Shown: piece by piece, positions 45,590 to 56,367 of the stretch
How the letters are laid out: the number at the start of each line of letters is the position of its first letter
How positions within the stretch are numbered: position 1 is the stretch's first letter
Source: Leptobrachium leishanense
Taxonomy: Eukaryota; Chordata; Amphibia; Anura; Megophryidae
Reading direction: 5' to 3'
Length of the DNA stretch: 64,000 nt
Assembly: GCA_009667805.1 (NCBI GenBank)
Contig: CM019064.1
Location: 275,013,662 to 275,077,661, forward strand
Made by a program: the position numbers and the translations under genes
Notes under the pieces: generated by a model
What the model saw: only the letters and a program-made list of their open reading frames with translations
Databases searched by the model: none
Told to the model about the DNA's origin: nothing

Positions 45590-47165
45590 TGGGATGCGCG
45601 CGCACCTGGCTGGGTGAAAGCCGTTGCTTGAGTTCATGGCGGCGAAGAGAGAGAGAGAGAGGACGCGGGACCGCCATCGCTGGAGGACCTAAGGGCCGAT
45701 GTCGGTGAGTATCTTTGGAACTTGGTGGAAGGCTCGAGGGTGATGTGGGTGAGTATATGCTCTCCACACCCACCCTGCTTGCTCGGCCGGTATCCAAGCT
45801 TAGCCGAGCCCCCGGTTCGGCTTGGGCCTAGAGGCCCAGCCGAGCCGGGGACTCGCCTGAGCATGGAGGCCGGTCGAGTTGCATGCTCGGACGTCCTCCA
45901 GGCTTAGCAGAGTCCCCGGCTCGGCTGGGCCTCTAGGCCCACGCCAAGCCGGGGGCTCTGCTAAGCCTGGATACCGGCCGAGCAAGCAGGGTGGGTGTAA
46001 AGAGCATATAGTCACCTACATCAGCCCTGAGCCCCAGCGGTGACTGTTGTCCGACTGTTGCAGGCTGCTCGGCCGGACTCCTAGCATAGGCGAGCCCCCG
46101 GCTCAGCTGGGCCTGTAGGCCCAAGGCAAGCCGGGGGCTCGCTTAAGCTAGGAGGCCGGCCGAGCAGCCTGCAACAGCCCCAGCTGGAGTTCCGGGCCAA
46201 TGTAGGGTGGATGTTGCCAAAACATACTCACCCACATCGGTCCCTAACTCCTCCAGCGATGGCGGTCTCAGCTCGCAGCGTCCTCTCTCTCTCTCAGTTG
46301 GTCGCCGGCATGATGTCACGAAAGCCTTTGACCCGGGGTCAAAGGCTTTCGTGACATCATGCCGGCGAGCAACGGAGAGAGAGTGGACGCTGCGAGCTGA
46401 GACCGCCATCGCTGGAGGATTTAAGGGCAGATGTGGGTGAGTATGTTGTGAACTGGCGCAGGACTCGAGGCCGATGTAGGTGAGTATATGCTCTCAACAC
46501 CCACCCTTTCTAGCTCGCCCGGTATCCAAGATTAAGGCAAGCCCCCGGCTTGGCGTGGGCCTAGAGACCCAGCCGAGCCGGAGACTCGCCTGAGCCTCCC
46601 GGCCCAGTCGAGTCCCCGGCTTGGCTGGACCTCTAGGCCCACGCCAAGCCGGGGGCTTGCCTTAAGCTTGGATTCCTGGGCGAGCTAGAAAGGGTGGGTG
46701 TTGAGAGCATATACTCACCTACATTAACCCAGAGCTCCAGCGGTGACTGTCGTCCGACTGTCGCAGGCTGTTCGGGCGGCCTCCAAGCTCAGGCGAGCCC
46801 CCTGGCTTGCCTTTGGCCTACAGGCCCAGCTGAGCCGGGGGCTCGCCTGAGCTAGGAGGCCGGCCGAGCAGCCTGTGACAGCCATCGCTGGAGCCCCGAG
46901 CCAATGTAGGGGGATGTAGGTTACACATACTCACCGACATCGGCCCTTCTCCAGCGATGGCGGTCCCGCTTCCAGCGTCCTCTCTTTCTCCGCCGGTCGC
47001 CGGCATGATGTCACGAAACCCTTTGACCCAGGCATGTTGACCCGGGGTCAAAGGCTTTCGTGACGTCATGCCGGCGACTAACGGAGAGAGAAGACGTTGG
47101 AAGCGGGACCGCCATCGCTGGAGAAGGGCCGATGTCGGTGAGTATGTGTATGGCAACACCCTCTT
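45590..47165. repeat. Giant nested palindromes with GTGAGTAT motifs (Helitron 5' region)
   Basis: The palindromes are long and GC-rich. One is nearly perfect at about 46300-46385 (CATGATGTCACGAAAG... around the centre GACCCGGGGTC). A similar pair is at about 46985-47095, with a stub (CAGGCATGTT) near its centre. Others centre on GGGCCTCTAGGCCC-like cores at 45.8-46.9 kb. The edges repeatedly carry GATGT(C/G/A)GGTGAGTAT, which looks like a splice donor, on both strands. The sequence is CpG-rich. Confidence 0.85.
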
Positions 47166-48410
47166 ACATTGGCCCGGAGCTCCAGCGGTGACCTCCTCCG
47201 GCCGAGCAGGCTGCTAGGCGGGCCTCCAAGCTCAGGCGAGCCCCCGGCTCGGTTTGGGCCTACAGGCCCAAACCGAGCCGGGGGGTTGCCTAGGCCTACA
47301 GGCCCGCCGAGCAGCCGGAGGAGGCCACCGCTGGAGCTCAGGGCCGATTTAGGGGAGTATGTTTTGGGAACCTCGCCTCTGATCCTCCTGCGGTGACCTC
47401 CTCCGGCTGCCGCTGGGTGCTCGGCGGGCCTCTAGGCTTAGGCGAGTCCCCGGCTCGGCTGGGCCTGTAGGCCCAAACCGAGCCGGGGGCTCGCCTGAGC
47501 CTGGAGGCCCGCCGAGCAGCCAGCGGCAGCCGGAGGAGGTCTCCGCTGGAGCTCAGGGCCGATTTTGGGGTGTATTTTTTTGGAACTTCGGCCCCGATCC
47601 TCCAGCGGTGACCTTCTCCGGCTGCCGCTGGCTGCTCGGCGGGCCTCTAGGCTTAGGCGAGTCCCCGGCTCGGCTGGGCCTGTAGGCCCAAACCGAGCCG
47701 GGGGCTCACCTAAGCCTAGAGGCCCGCCGAGCAGCCAGCGGCAGCCGGAGGAGGTCTCCGCTGGAGCTCAGGGCCGATTTTGGGGTGTATTTTTTTGGAA
47801 CTTCGGCCCCGATCCTCCAGCGGTGACCTTCTCCGGCTGCCGCTGGCTGCTCGGCGGGCCGCTAGGCTTAGGCGAGTCCCCGGCTCGGCTGGGCCTGTAG
47901 GCCCAAACCGAGCCGGGGGCTCGCCTAAGCCTAGAGGCCCGCCGAGCAGCCAGCGGCAGCCGGAGGAGGTCTCCGCTGGAGCTCAGGGCCGATTTTGGGG
48001 TGTATTTTTTGGGAACTTCGGCCCCGATCCTCCAGCGGTGACCTTCTCCGGCTGCCGCTGGCTGCTCGGCGGGCCTCTAGGCTTAGGCGAGTCCCCGGCT
48101 CGGCTGGGCCTGTAGGCCCAAACCGAGCCGGGGGCTCGCCTAAGCCTAGAGGCCGCCGAGCAGCCAGCGGCAGCCGGAGGAGGTCTCCGCTGGAGCTCAG
48201 GGCCGACTTATGGGGTTATGTATGTTTTGGGAACTTCGGCCCCGATCCTCCAGCGGTGACCGGCTGCCGGCGGCCTGCTCGGCGGACCTCTAGGCTTAGG
48301 CGAGTCCCCGGCTCGGCTGGGCCTGTAGGCCCAAACCGAGCCGGGGGCTCGCCTGAGCCTGGAGGCCCGCCGGCAGCCGGAGGACGGTCACCGCTGGAGG
48401 ATCGGGGCAT
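47166..48410. repeat. Tandem array of six palindromic units, about 215 bp each
   Basis: Units start with CTCCAGCGGTGACC at about 47171, 47384, 47600, 47815, 48030 and 48246. Each folds into one hairpin with arms of about 75-80 bp around GGGCCTGTAGGCCC. The three central units are almost identical with an exact 215-bp period. Overlapping plus-strand open frames (repeating MGCIFLELRPRSSSGD) are a by-product of that period. Confidence 0.92.
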
Positions 48411-48587
48411 CTGGCCGTGTAAACACACGGGTAGCTGCGCGCGGCTCGTGCCGTTTTTTTTTTTTTTCACGCGGCCGGCACGCGCAGCTACCTGTGTGTT
48501 TTAACGGCCGCTTTCAAATGTCCGTCGCGCATGCGCAGTAGGGTTTTGGCGACGGACAGTTTTTAGCTTACTCTTTTATAGTATAGA
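48411..48587 (-). repeat. Helitron 5' subterminal hairpin and terminus
   Basis: CACACGGGTAGCTGCGCG (about 48423-48440) pairs with CGCGCAGCTACCTGTGTG (about 48482-48499) around a T-run. Then come GTCCGTCGC.../GGCGACGGAC, and the terminal tract complementary to TCTATACTATAAAAGAG. Confidence 0.8.
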
Positions 48588-49251
48588 TATTCGGACTGCT
48601 GCCAGGACAGTATCCTGTTATGTCTTAATAACATTTTCAAATAGTCTTTCTGTCAATGATTGAAAGGCATCCATGCCCCTGAGGCAGCAAATCACACCAC
48701 AACCATGATGTTTTCTCCACCCTTCACTTGAAAGGATTTGGTGTAGATGTGCAGTGTCCTTTTCCTACACACATTGGGCCATGTTCCGCTCTTGCTGATA
48801 AGTTAAGTTTATAACACCTGTTGATATCATTAAAGTAATGTTTTACGTGCCTTTGAATTGTTAATATGCTGTTCTACAGAGCCTACAAGGAGAGGAGTTG
48901 GTTGGTGGAACACCCTAACACGCTAAACTAACCTAAACAAAAATTCATTATTTTTAAATAGTTATTACACAATTAATGCAATAAAATGCTCCTTAGCCAA
49001 AAATTCTCCCAAGTATCCATAAGGTGGCAATGTTAATATTAGAATTACAGTTTGTTTTCCCACTGTAAATCCCTACTTGGGATCAGTAAATTAAATCTTA
49101 CACTCGGACATAGAACAGTAACCACGTTGATTGATTTACCAGCTTAATTGAGAGATAATACTTTGAAATTTTCCATTCTCAAAAAAGTTTTTTTTTAACC
49201 CTCTAGCCCAGGGGTCTCAAAGTACCAGCCAGCGGGCCAATTGCTGATTTA
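48588..49251. other. Intron 4 sequence between Helitron and MITE
   Basis: Old-looking AT-rich sequence with no open frame. The part around GACAGTATCC (48606) to TGATGTTTTCTCC may be a decayed Tc1-like fragment, but this is too weak to claim. Confidence 0.35.
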
Positions 49252-49723
49252 GGCTAATGTTAGGTGAACGCAGTCTGAGCGCATTCTGCGTGCGTGCATA
49301 ACGGACAGACTTACTGACGAAAGATACTGTAGACACCACACGGTCCGTGTTTTTTTGACGGACGTAGAAAAAAAAAGGGAACTATGGGAAATAAAATTAA
49401 TATGAAAAAATGGTAAAATTTTGAAAAGGATATGAAAAACCATTTTGTGCGTCAAGGTGCTGGACGTCGCAAATGCGCTGCGTCTGACATCTCCTCATCA
49501 CTCACACAGAACGCTATGCGGACGTGGCGCACACTGCGCGTCCATGGTAGCGGTTTTACATTGTTGCCTAACTTGCGTCCATTTGCCACGTGCGTTGTGC
49601 GTGCGCAGTTTGGTGCGCACGTACTTCATGTGTGGGTCTCTATTGATCATAATTCTATGCTACCAGGGAGGTTAAACTGTGCGGTGACACGGACGTGATC
49701 ACTACGTTCGTTTGACATTAGCC
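49252..49723. mobile_element. Harbinger-type MITE (copy h)
   Basis: The ends GGCTAATGTTAGGTGAACG and CGTTTGACATTAGCC are flanked by TTA (49249-49251 and 49724-49726). The interior matches copies a, c and i around the GACGGAAGATACTGTAGACA tract. Confidence 0.85.
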
Positions 49724-49765
49724 TTAGCGCCTGCCCTGTAATATGGAGCTAAAATGGGGATGTGT

Positions 49766-49832
49766 AATATTTATTTATTTATTTATTTATAAAGTATTTT
49801 ACCAGGAAGGATACATTGAGATTTCCCGGTTT
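49766..49832 (-). repeat. LINE 3'-tail fragment
   Basis: The complement of CCAGGAAGGATACATTGAGA plus (TTTA)n matches the tail of the LINE at 18.05-18.10 kb, in reverse orientation. Confidence 0.7.
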
Positions 49833-50395
49833 ATTTTATAATATCACATTTTATTAGTAATATATATATTATAAAATATGCCACAATGTTTTATTTTTGT
49901 ATCTTTGTGTTTCCAACTCGAAACAGGCAGCATCTTCTTTTTCTGAAGCCATGAAGGACATTGATCAGAAGGTCAATCAGGGCCATAAAACGGATGGCGT
50001 TTTAAATAAAGGGCTTCGGGAGGTTACAGGGATGCCAGACATCATTACCTTTGCTTTTCTAATCCACATGACCCCCCTCCTGTTCTCCTGATACAATGTG
50101 AAATAGCCACAAATTGATTGATTTTTGTACAGAGAGACAGAATTGCCAGAGCTAGAACAGAAAAGAAAGCCGGTGCGAAGCTATCACTGAATGGGGAAGG
50201 ATGGGGGATATGATTTGTTGTCCTATCTGAGGGTCAGACTAAAGTAAAAAATATATATGAGACAATTTGCATAATATAATTTTATATTGAGTATTTGCCT
50301 TTTGAACGCCACTGCATTTTACCACCGGTAACCAAATGGGAGTAAAAAGCGAAGAAAAACATTTAAACTCGATTCCTCATTAGTGATTACAATTA
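49833..50395. other. Intron 4 with an unassigned short open frame
   Basis: A frame around 49917-50040 (KQAASSFSEAMKDIDQ...) has protein-like composition, but I do not recognise it and no clear splice sites bound it. Confidence 0.3.
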
Positions 50396-51400
50396 AAAAT
50401 ATTTATTAAGTACCAACAATTTCAGTCGCTTTGTACAAAATGTAGGGCGAAACGAACATGTTAGACACACTTGAGAATGATAGGAAAAGAGGACGCTGCT
50501 CAAGAGCTTACAGTCTACTCTACACAGTCTCAGACACACAGAGGTGAGGTTAAATAGCTGGGTATGAGAAGTGACAGAATGCATGGAGTCTTTGTGGGAC
50601 ATGGATCAGAAGAGGTACAATGGGGGAATTTGCAGTGAGCTGATAGGCTGAGCTGTAAAGTAATGTATTATTTAAGGATGTCTTGAAAGACTGGAGGCAT
50701 GGAGAGATTTGACTGTTATGAGGGTAGAGAGTTCCATAAAAAGGGGGGCAGCTTGGGAAAAGTCCTGAAGGCAATAGTGAGGTTTACAGATACGAGAGAG
50801 AATAATAACAGATCATTGGCTAAACAAAGTGTCCGGGATAAAACATACCTACTAATAAGCAAGGAGATATAGGCAGGGGCATGGTTATTGAGAGCTTTTA
50901 CATGAGTATCAGTATTTTGAATTAAATCCTAAAAGATACACCATTGTACAGCGCTGTGGAATGTGTTGGCGCTTAATAAATAATACATAATAATAATACA
51001 GGGAGCCAGTGCAGAGACTTATACGGAAGTGATGTATGAGAGGTACAGGATGTAGAGACATGCAGGGTTATTCAGAGAGCGTGAAAAGCAGGAGAATGAC
51101 TGGAGAATGAAAAATTCTAGGTCAAAATAGCCGATTTGGAAAGTGAGATGAAAAGGAGAATTTTTCTGGTTTGGCTAGTTTGACCTAGAATTTTTCATTC
51201 TCCAGTCATTCTCCTGCTTTTCACGCTCTCTGAATAACCCTGATGGTCATTATACAATGTAGAAGGATAAACTGGGATAGTTTCAGACCAGTGAGAAAAA
51301 GGTTACAGTAGTTGAGGCAGTAAATAATAAGAGCTTGGATGTGCATTTTAGTAGGGCACTACTTTAGGAAAGAGCGTATATGGGCAATTGTTTGTTTTTT
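50396..51400 (-). repeat. Old interspersed repeat, interrupted by a MITE
   Basis: Text such as AAGAGCTTACAGTCTACTCT and TTACAGTAGTTGAGGC is reminiscent of a widespread vertebrate interspersed repeat, and a GCGCTG...TTGGCGCTTAATAAATAA tail occurs near 50950-50990. The two parts are separated by the 51063-51242 MITE. Class not determined. Confidence 0.45.
51063..51242. mobile_element. CAGGGTTATTC-type palindromic MITE, reference copy
   Basis: It is a 180-bp near-perfect palindrome with tips CAGGGTTATTCAGAGAGCG and CGCTCTCTGAATAACCCTG. An exact 3-bp duplication ATG flanks it (51060-51062 and 51243-51245). It is the best-preserved member of this family here. Confidence 0.92.
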
Positions 51401-51816
51401 AGCTGAAAATTATACGATTTCGTGATGTGATCCTTGTTGGTATGTTCTGCATTATGTCAGAGAGTGTATATGGATCAAGTTTATTTTTATTTAAATGTTT
51501 TCTGCCCTGTTTTCAGTCCTTTAATTATCCACTGTAGATTTCAAGGGCAATATTCCAAACCAATGCTGAAAAGTACAACTCCGTGATTACAGCCAAGCTG
51601 CACTTTTTATTGTATGCTCAATCATTGAATGGAGTCTTGGGTAAATGATGGAATTTCAGAAATAGCAAATGAATAAGCTCCTTTATTTAAAGCTTTTTTT
51701 TTTCCACCACAAGTATTGTCAGGATACAATAAAGTGGATGACATGGGGGGGAAACGTGTTTAAGTTAATTATGAAATAATATTCTAAAGATATATTAATA
51801 AATTGTATTTCCCCAG

Positions 51817-51955
51817 GCTTTTTCAAAATGAAATATAGTGGATCTCTACCCATCACTATTACACCATGCAGTGGAACAGTGGAGCCAAAACAAATGCTAT
51901 TAATCAGAATGGAACTGTACGCTGATAAACCCAGAATAATTGATGAACTGGCAAA
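51817..51955 (+). CDS. CFAP47: CFAP47-like protein, fourth coding exon
   Basis: The acceptor TTTCCCCAG/G opens the exon. Its first two bases complete the glycine codon split at 38205. It encodes FFKMKYSGSLPITITPCSGT and PRIIDELAK, ending two bases into a codon before GTAAGT. 'KYSG.LPI.I.P.SG.V.P' is the characteristic middle of an ASH/MSP domain, continuing the second domain begun in the previous exon. The next exon is outside the window, at least 12 kb further right. Confidence 0.75.
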
Positions 51956-51984
51956 GTAAGTGAAATCGGGAAATTTTAAATATT

Positions 51985-52166
51985 CAGGGTTATTCAGAGA
52001 GCAGTGACAAGCAGGAGAATGGCTGGAGAAGTGAAAATTCTAGGTCAAGATAGCCAAACCAGAAAAATTCTCCGATTCATCTCACTTTCCAAATCGGCTA
52101 TTTTTATCTAGAATTATCCATTCTCCAGTCATTCTCCTGCTTTTCACCTCTCTCTGAATAACCCTG
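51985..52166. mobile_element. CAGGGTTATTC-type palindromic MITE
   Basis: The tips CAGGGTTATTCAGAGAGCAG and CTCTCTGAATAACCCTG are inverted, with arms of the same family as 51063-51242. The flanking triplets are ATT and TTA, so the duplication is not preserved. It lies only 30 bp after coding exon 4. Confidence 0.82.
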
Positions 52167-52246
52167 TTAGTGTTTGTAAACATGTGTTTTGTTTAATGAA
52201 ATAGTTTTGTCTTCTTTCAAATGTTTGCATGGAAATAATTAACTCT

Positions 52247-52694
52247 GACTATTGTCAGACGAATGCAGTCTGAGCGCACTCTGCGTGCCTGCATAACGGA
52301 CGGACATACTGACGGAAGATACTGTAGACACCACACGGTCTGTTTTTTTTTTTACGGATGTAGAAAAAAAGGGAAATATGGGAAACAAAATTTATTAAAA
52401 TTAAAAGACAGGTACAGTGAACCAGACCAAAAAAACTTCTGAGCGTCAACGTGATGGACGTCACAAATGTGCTGCGTCTGACGTCGCGTCATCACGCACA
52501 CAGGCTGCTACACAGACGCGGCGCACTCTGGGCGTCCGTCTTAGCGCTTTTACATCGACGCCTAAATGGCATCCATTGCCACCTGCGTGGTGCGTGTGCA
52601 CTTCGGTTCTTTATTGATCACAGATCAATGCTACGACGGACGTTAAACTGTGCAGCGACACGGACGTGATGACTGCGTTTGTCTGACGCTAGCC
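52247..52694. mobile_element. Harbinger-type MITE (copy i), uninterrupted sister of copy a
   Basis: The left tip is decayed (GACTATTGTCAGACG) and the right tip is GTCTGACGCTAGCC followed by TTA. The central part (AATTTATTAAAATTAAAAGA near 52388-52407) is continuous where copy a holds Tc1. Confidence 0.8.
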
Positions 52695-53254
52695 TTAAGT
52701 AGATTTTATCCTATATGTCCAGTATTCATAAAACAACCTAAAAAGGTAAGTGTATAGGCGCTCAGTGGTTGTGTTAAATCAATAATAATCGCAGCTCACC
52801 AGATAAGTGTATCCTCCACTCCTAACAATTTGTAAATAATATACCAAGGTATATGGGAGCGCACAAAAAATATACACAAATTAACATAAAATCAAATAAT
52901 TATCCAAAAAATATATAAAAATAATAATAGTCCATGAACCTAAAAAAGAAAAAGAAAAAAAGAGAAGACCATTGCGCAGTATGTACTAATAGAGTGAATA
53001 AGCACACACAGCTTATCTATAACACTCACAAACGGGGAGTCTTCAAGACACTAGATGCACGCCTTTGAGTCTCTTATGGGGGACTCCACCCATATATCGA
53101 TTCCTTTTTCTTGATAGTGAATATATGTGTTCCAGAACCTCCTCTATTGGGTGGTTCTGTAATAGCGCCTAGGACCTCTTATCGTCTGATAATGAATCCA
53201 GAATCCTGCAGACTTAATTGATGAATTAAACAAACTTCATTGATAAGTTCTAGG
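52695..53254. other. Intronic sequence left of the BEL element
   Basis: AT-rich with some repeat character. No gene or clear element end is seen. Confidence 0.35.
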
Positions 53255-53618
53255 TGTTCTGTTTCTCCACCAAAGCACTGAGAATGTGATCTCTTAACTT
53301 ACTGTTGTGATGAGATGGCGATAACTCCCAGTCTAGATGAATTACAGACAGTGACTTAATCCAGATGACACCTTGAAGATCTGTTGAAGTTTTATTCCAA
53401 AACTGTAGAAAATCCACAACAATATACATCGGATAGGTCAAAAAATCATAATGAATCTGAGTCCATAAGGCTTGCAAAGGATTACTGGGAAGAGAATAAG
53501 GGTGGAGCTATCTGGACAGGAAATCCCTGCACCATGAGGAGGGGAGGAGAGAAACTCAGGGGTAGATAAGACATGTGCAATTCTTAAAGGCATATCACAA
53601 GTCATGTGAAACATCACA
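53255..53618 (-). repeat. BEL 3' LTR (complete)
   Basis: It is bounded by TGTTCTGTTTCTCC at the left and ...AACATCACA at the right, giving TG...CA tips on either strand. It matches 61485-61527, 62068-62140 and, by inference, sequence beyond the window. It serves as the empty-site reference for the two insertions in the other LTR. Confidence 0.85.
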
Positions 53619-53753
53619 CTCCCCGTCGAAATCTATGATTTCTATAATTCAATAACTTTAGTCAAAGTTCAAATACAAATAAATGAAGATGCTTTTCCAG
53701 GAACATCTGAAAAACAAGAGGGAAGGGAAGAACAAGAGAAAATAATGCAAACA

Positions 53754-54133
53754 TTAACAATTCTTGCAGATCTTGATGTTGATGGTCCAGTCTGTGTCAA
53801 GAACAGTCAGTGAGTCCATCTTCAGAGGGGAAGGCAGCAACATGCACCAATCCTTCTTACCTCCCTTTGAGTCAAATTGATGACTTGTGAGACTTGTCTT
53901 CTCCTCTTTGGGCAGAAGAAGTACTAATTCCTTTATAGGCCTGAAGTAAAGTGTGGAGAATCTTCTTTCATGAATAAGTTGTAAAGTTTTCTGGTCCAGT
54001 ACCAGTCTAGGAATTTTCTTGCAACTCCATTCATGCGTTCCCAAGAGTCTCCCATGCGAAAGGAGTGAGGTGGGTTGAATTCCCATTTACACTTGTTGCC
54101 ATTCAAGAAGTTCAGTATCTTTTCTGGTCGCAA
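53754..54133 (-). pseudogene. BEL integrase C-terminal remnant
   Basis: Two overlapping frames preserve the end of a BEL/Pao integrase. FNPPHSFRMG and DSWERMNG correspond to the 'NPP...GG.WER' block that holds the catalytic Glu, followed by the conserved tail domain. The zinc-binding HHCC part and the two catalytic Asp blocks are absent, which points to a deletion between this segment and the upstream one (near 54112-54133). A frame change separates the WER block from the tail (DFRPIKELVLLLP-like region). Confidence 0.8.
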
Positions 54134-54768
54134 GGCCTCCTGAATTGTGGGGGGGGGGCTTTACAGATGTGCCACTTGTAAAATTCTTTGTCTGTGTCAG
54201 AGCTGTTTGTAAATTGATGAGCAATGTGAATAAGGCATGTAATGGCTCTTACAATAGAAGACCACATAGAAAGGTGTTCAAAACGGTGAGGACTCGGCCT
54301 TATCCTTTCTTTCACAGAGGTGTTGAGTGTAACGGTAACAACTCTAAGTTCTTTATCAGATTCCGGTTCAAACAGTTCAAAGGTAGAATTTTTAGAACTT
54401 GAGATGAGTTCTTCGTTTGAGAGTATTGGTGGGGATAGCCATAATGTGTCCAGAAATGCAGTAGCAGGTACTGCGCGAGTGACTCGATCAGCAGGGTTGA
54501 AGTTAGTGGACACATAGTGCCATTGTTCAGGTGTAGAGAACTTTCTTATACGTTCCATTCTGTTGCCGACAGACAAGTGGAACTGTCTTGTCTGATTGTG
54601 TATGTATTGCTTTGTGAAGAGCTTGTCACAGGCTGATACTTGTAACGTGAACGTGTCTTGCTTAACGTTCCAAAGCAATCCAAGACTGCACTGTGTAATG
54701 GAAAGGTCTGTACCTAGTTGGAATTTCTTCACACTGACAGTGTAGTCATCAGAGGGAAAGGCTCTCAT
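54112..54768 (-). pseudogene. BEL post-RT region with RNase H largely deleted
   Basis: The segment begins with the stretch that follows BEL reverse transcriptase (CSLGLLWNVKQDTF). It jumps within about 20 residues to the region after RNase H (SVGNRMERIRKF, QWHYVSTNFNPADRVTR). The catalytic RNase H core that normally lies between is missing, so an internal deletion is inferred near residues 45-60. It ends with TDKEFYKWHICK and a stop. Confidence 0.75.
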
Positions 54769-54783
54769 GGAGTTGTCGCTGTT

Positions 54784-55428
54784 CTAAATGATTTGGTGAA
54801 GTCTGAGGTTTGCAGTGGCAAGCATGTTCTGGGTTCTAGTGAGAAGGTCAATAGCTTCTTCTTCTGTAGGCAGAGATTTGAGTCCGTCGTCTACATAGAA
54901 GTTCTTTTCGACGAACTGTCGTGCATCAAACCCAAATTCTTTCTCTCCTTCTTGAGCCGTTTTCCTCAGTACATAAATTGCTACTGCGGGAGAAGGACTA
55001 TTACCGAAAACATGTACCTTCATCCGGTAGTCTATGACTTCATCATTGACATCATTATTGCGATACCATTGGAACCTGAGGAAGTTTCTGTTGTCTTCAC
55101 GGACAATGAAACAGTGGAACATTTGCTGAATGTCAGCCATAATAGCAATTGGTTCTTGTCTGAAGCGAAGTAAAACTCCTATGAGGTTGTTGTTCAGATT
55201 AGGCCCAGTGAGAAGACTGTCATTGAGGGAGACACCTTCATGTTGAGCACTTGAGTCGAAGACCACCCTAATCTGATCAGGCTTGCAAGGATGATAGACA
55301 CCAAAGCATGGAAGATACCAGCATTCTTCTCCTTCCTTAAGCGGAGGTGCAGGCTCAGCATGATCTCTCTCAAACACTTTCTGCATAAAGTCCACAAAGT
55401 GTCTTTTCATCTCAGGTTTCCGATTCAA
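54784..55428 (-). pseudogene. BEL reverse transcriptase domain, partial
   Basis: This 214-residue frame contains BEL/Pao RT blocks in order: RVVFDSSAQHEGVSLNDSLL, IMADIQQMFHCF (first catalytic Asp) and FYVDDGLKS (YVDD catalytic pair). It is bounded by in-frame stops on both sides, so the original polyprotein frame is broken. The RT would copy element RNA to DNA in particles. The element cannot encode a full polymerase now. Confidence 0.9.
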
Positions 55429-55518
55429 ACTGCGTTGTAAAGAAATAAACCATGCTTCTGCATGTTCTCTGTTGTTTGGTAGTCTCTTTCTTGGAGTACG
55501 GAATGGTAGAGGTGCTAC

Positions 55519-56313
55519 CTAGCTGTTGGAATCATCTTGGTGGAACCCTTTACTCATGATTTTCAGGAATTCTTTGTCTTCCATGGTAGCTGCCAACTCG
55601 TTGTCTTTAGATGTTACCTCAAACACTGTGTTGCCGATGTTGTCATCCCAGAAATTAAGAGCTTTCTCTTCGTCCTGTATGATATGTCGTTGTGCGCTCT
55701 TATGAAGCAGTCTTTCCTTCACATGATATTGGTGTGGTCGTCGTGCAGAAGAAGAAGTCCGTCCATTCGGCAGGACGTGTGTTTTAAAGGAAGAAACTGA
55801 GTAAGATTCTCTGCGTTTGTCTCGACAAACATTGCCTATGATGACCCAGCCTAGATCCAGACACTGAGCATATGGAGCATCATGTGGACCGTTGATTTGT
55901 TGACGAACTTTGTGCACCCTTAAGATGTCTCGGCCGAGCAACAGCAGGATATCAGCACTTCCGTCGAGGGCTGGTATTTGGCAGGCTATGTCCTTCAAGT
56001 GAGAATGGTGTAAGGCAGCTTCAGGAGTAGGGATCTCCTCTTTGTTGCTTGGAATCTGGTTGCACTCAGTGATAGTGGGCAAAGGTATTTCCACATTGTC
56101 GTTTAGAGGAGCAACCACAAGACCGCTGGCTCTCCTACCTAAGACTTCTGTAGTGCCGGTGCAAGTAGTTAGGGTATACGGTAGAGCATTTTCTTTTATG
56201 TTCAAAAGTTCAAAAAATTGTGTTGTTGCAAGAGATCTTTTACTCTCATCATCCAGAATGGTATACAGTCTTATGGCCTTTTCAGGTTGACCTCTTGGGT
56301 ATACACGAACCAA
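55519..56313 (-). pseudogene. BEL aspartic protease region
   Basis: It encodes the stretch typical of the DUF1758-type retropepsin of BEL/Pao elements: LYTILDDESKRSLAT near the start (probable active-site D), then DILLLLGRDIL, and DLGWVIIGNVCRDKRRES at the end of the domain. It lies in the same frame as the RT segment but is separated from it by a stop near 55517. The upstream zinc-knuckle segment lies in the same frame. Confidence 0.8.
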
Positions 56314-56367
56314 ACATATCTTTGCGCAGGATTTGTCACAGAGTCCTTCTCCACAGACTTCCGTACA

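Larger units (their letters stand above)
40619..48587 (-). mobile_element. Complete autonomous-type Helitron
   Basis: On the minus strand it begins TCTATACTATAAAAGAG (48587 leftward), the usual vertebrate Helitron 5' end. It ends CTAG at 40622-40619, preceded by the hairpin CTGCCC-TCT-GGGCAG (40648-40634). The host bases on the two sides are A and T, as expected for insertion between A and T without duplication. Total length is 7969 bp. It contains one intact Rep-helicase gene and a GC-rich palindrome array upstream of it. Confidence 0.95.

Noticed and set aside
45281..46440. GC-rich open frames on both strands in the Helitron 5' region
   Set aside because: Palindromic, CpG-rich DNA keeps several frames open. 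No start context or domain supports a protein.
47565..48504. Overlapping plus-strand frames repeating MGCIFLELRPRSSSGD
   Set aside because: They arise from the 215-bp palindromic tandem unit inside the Helitron. The real gene is on the other strand.
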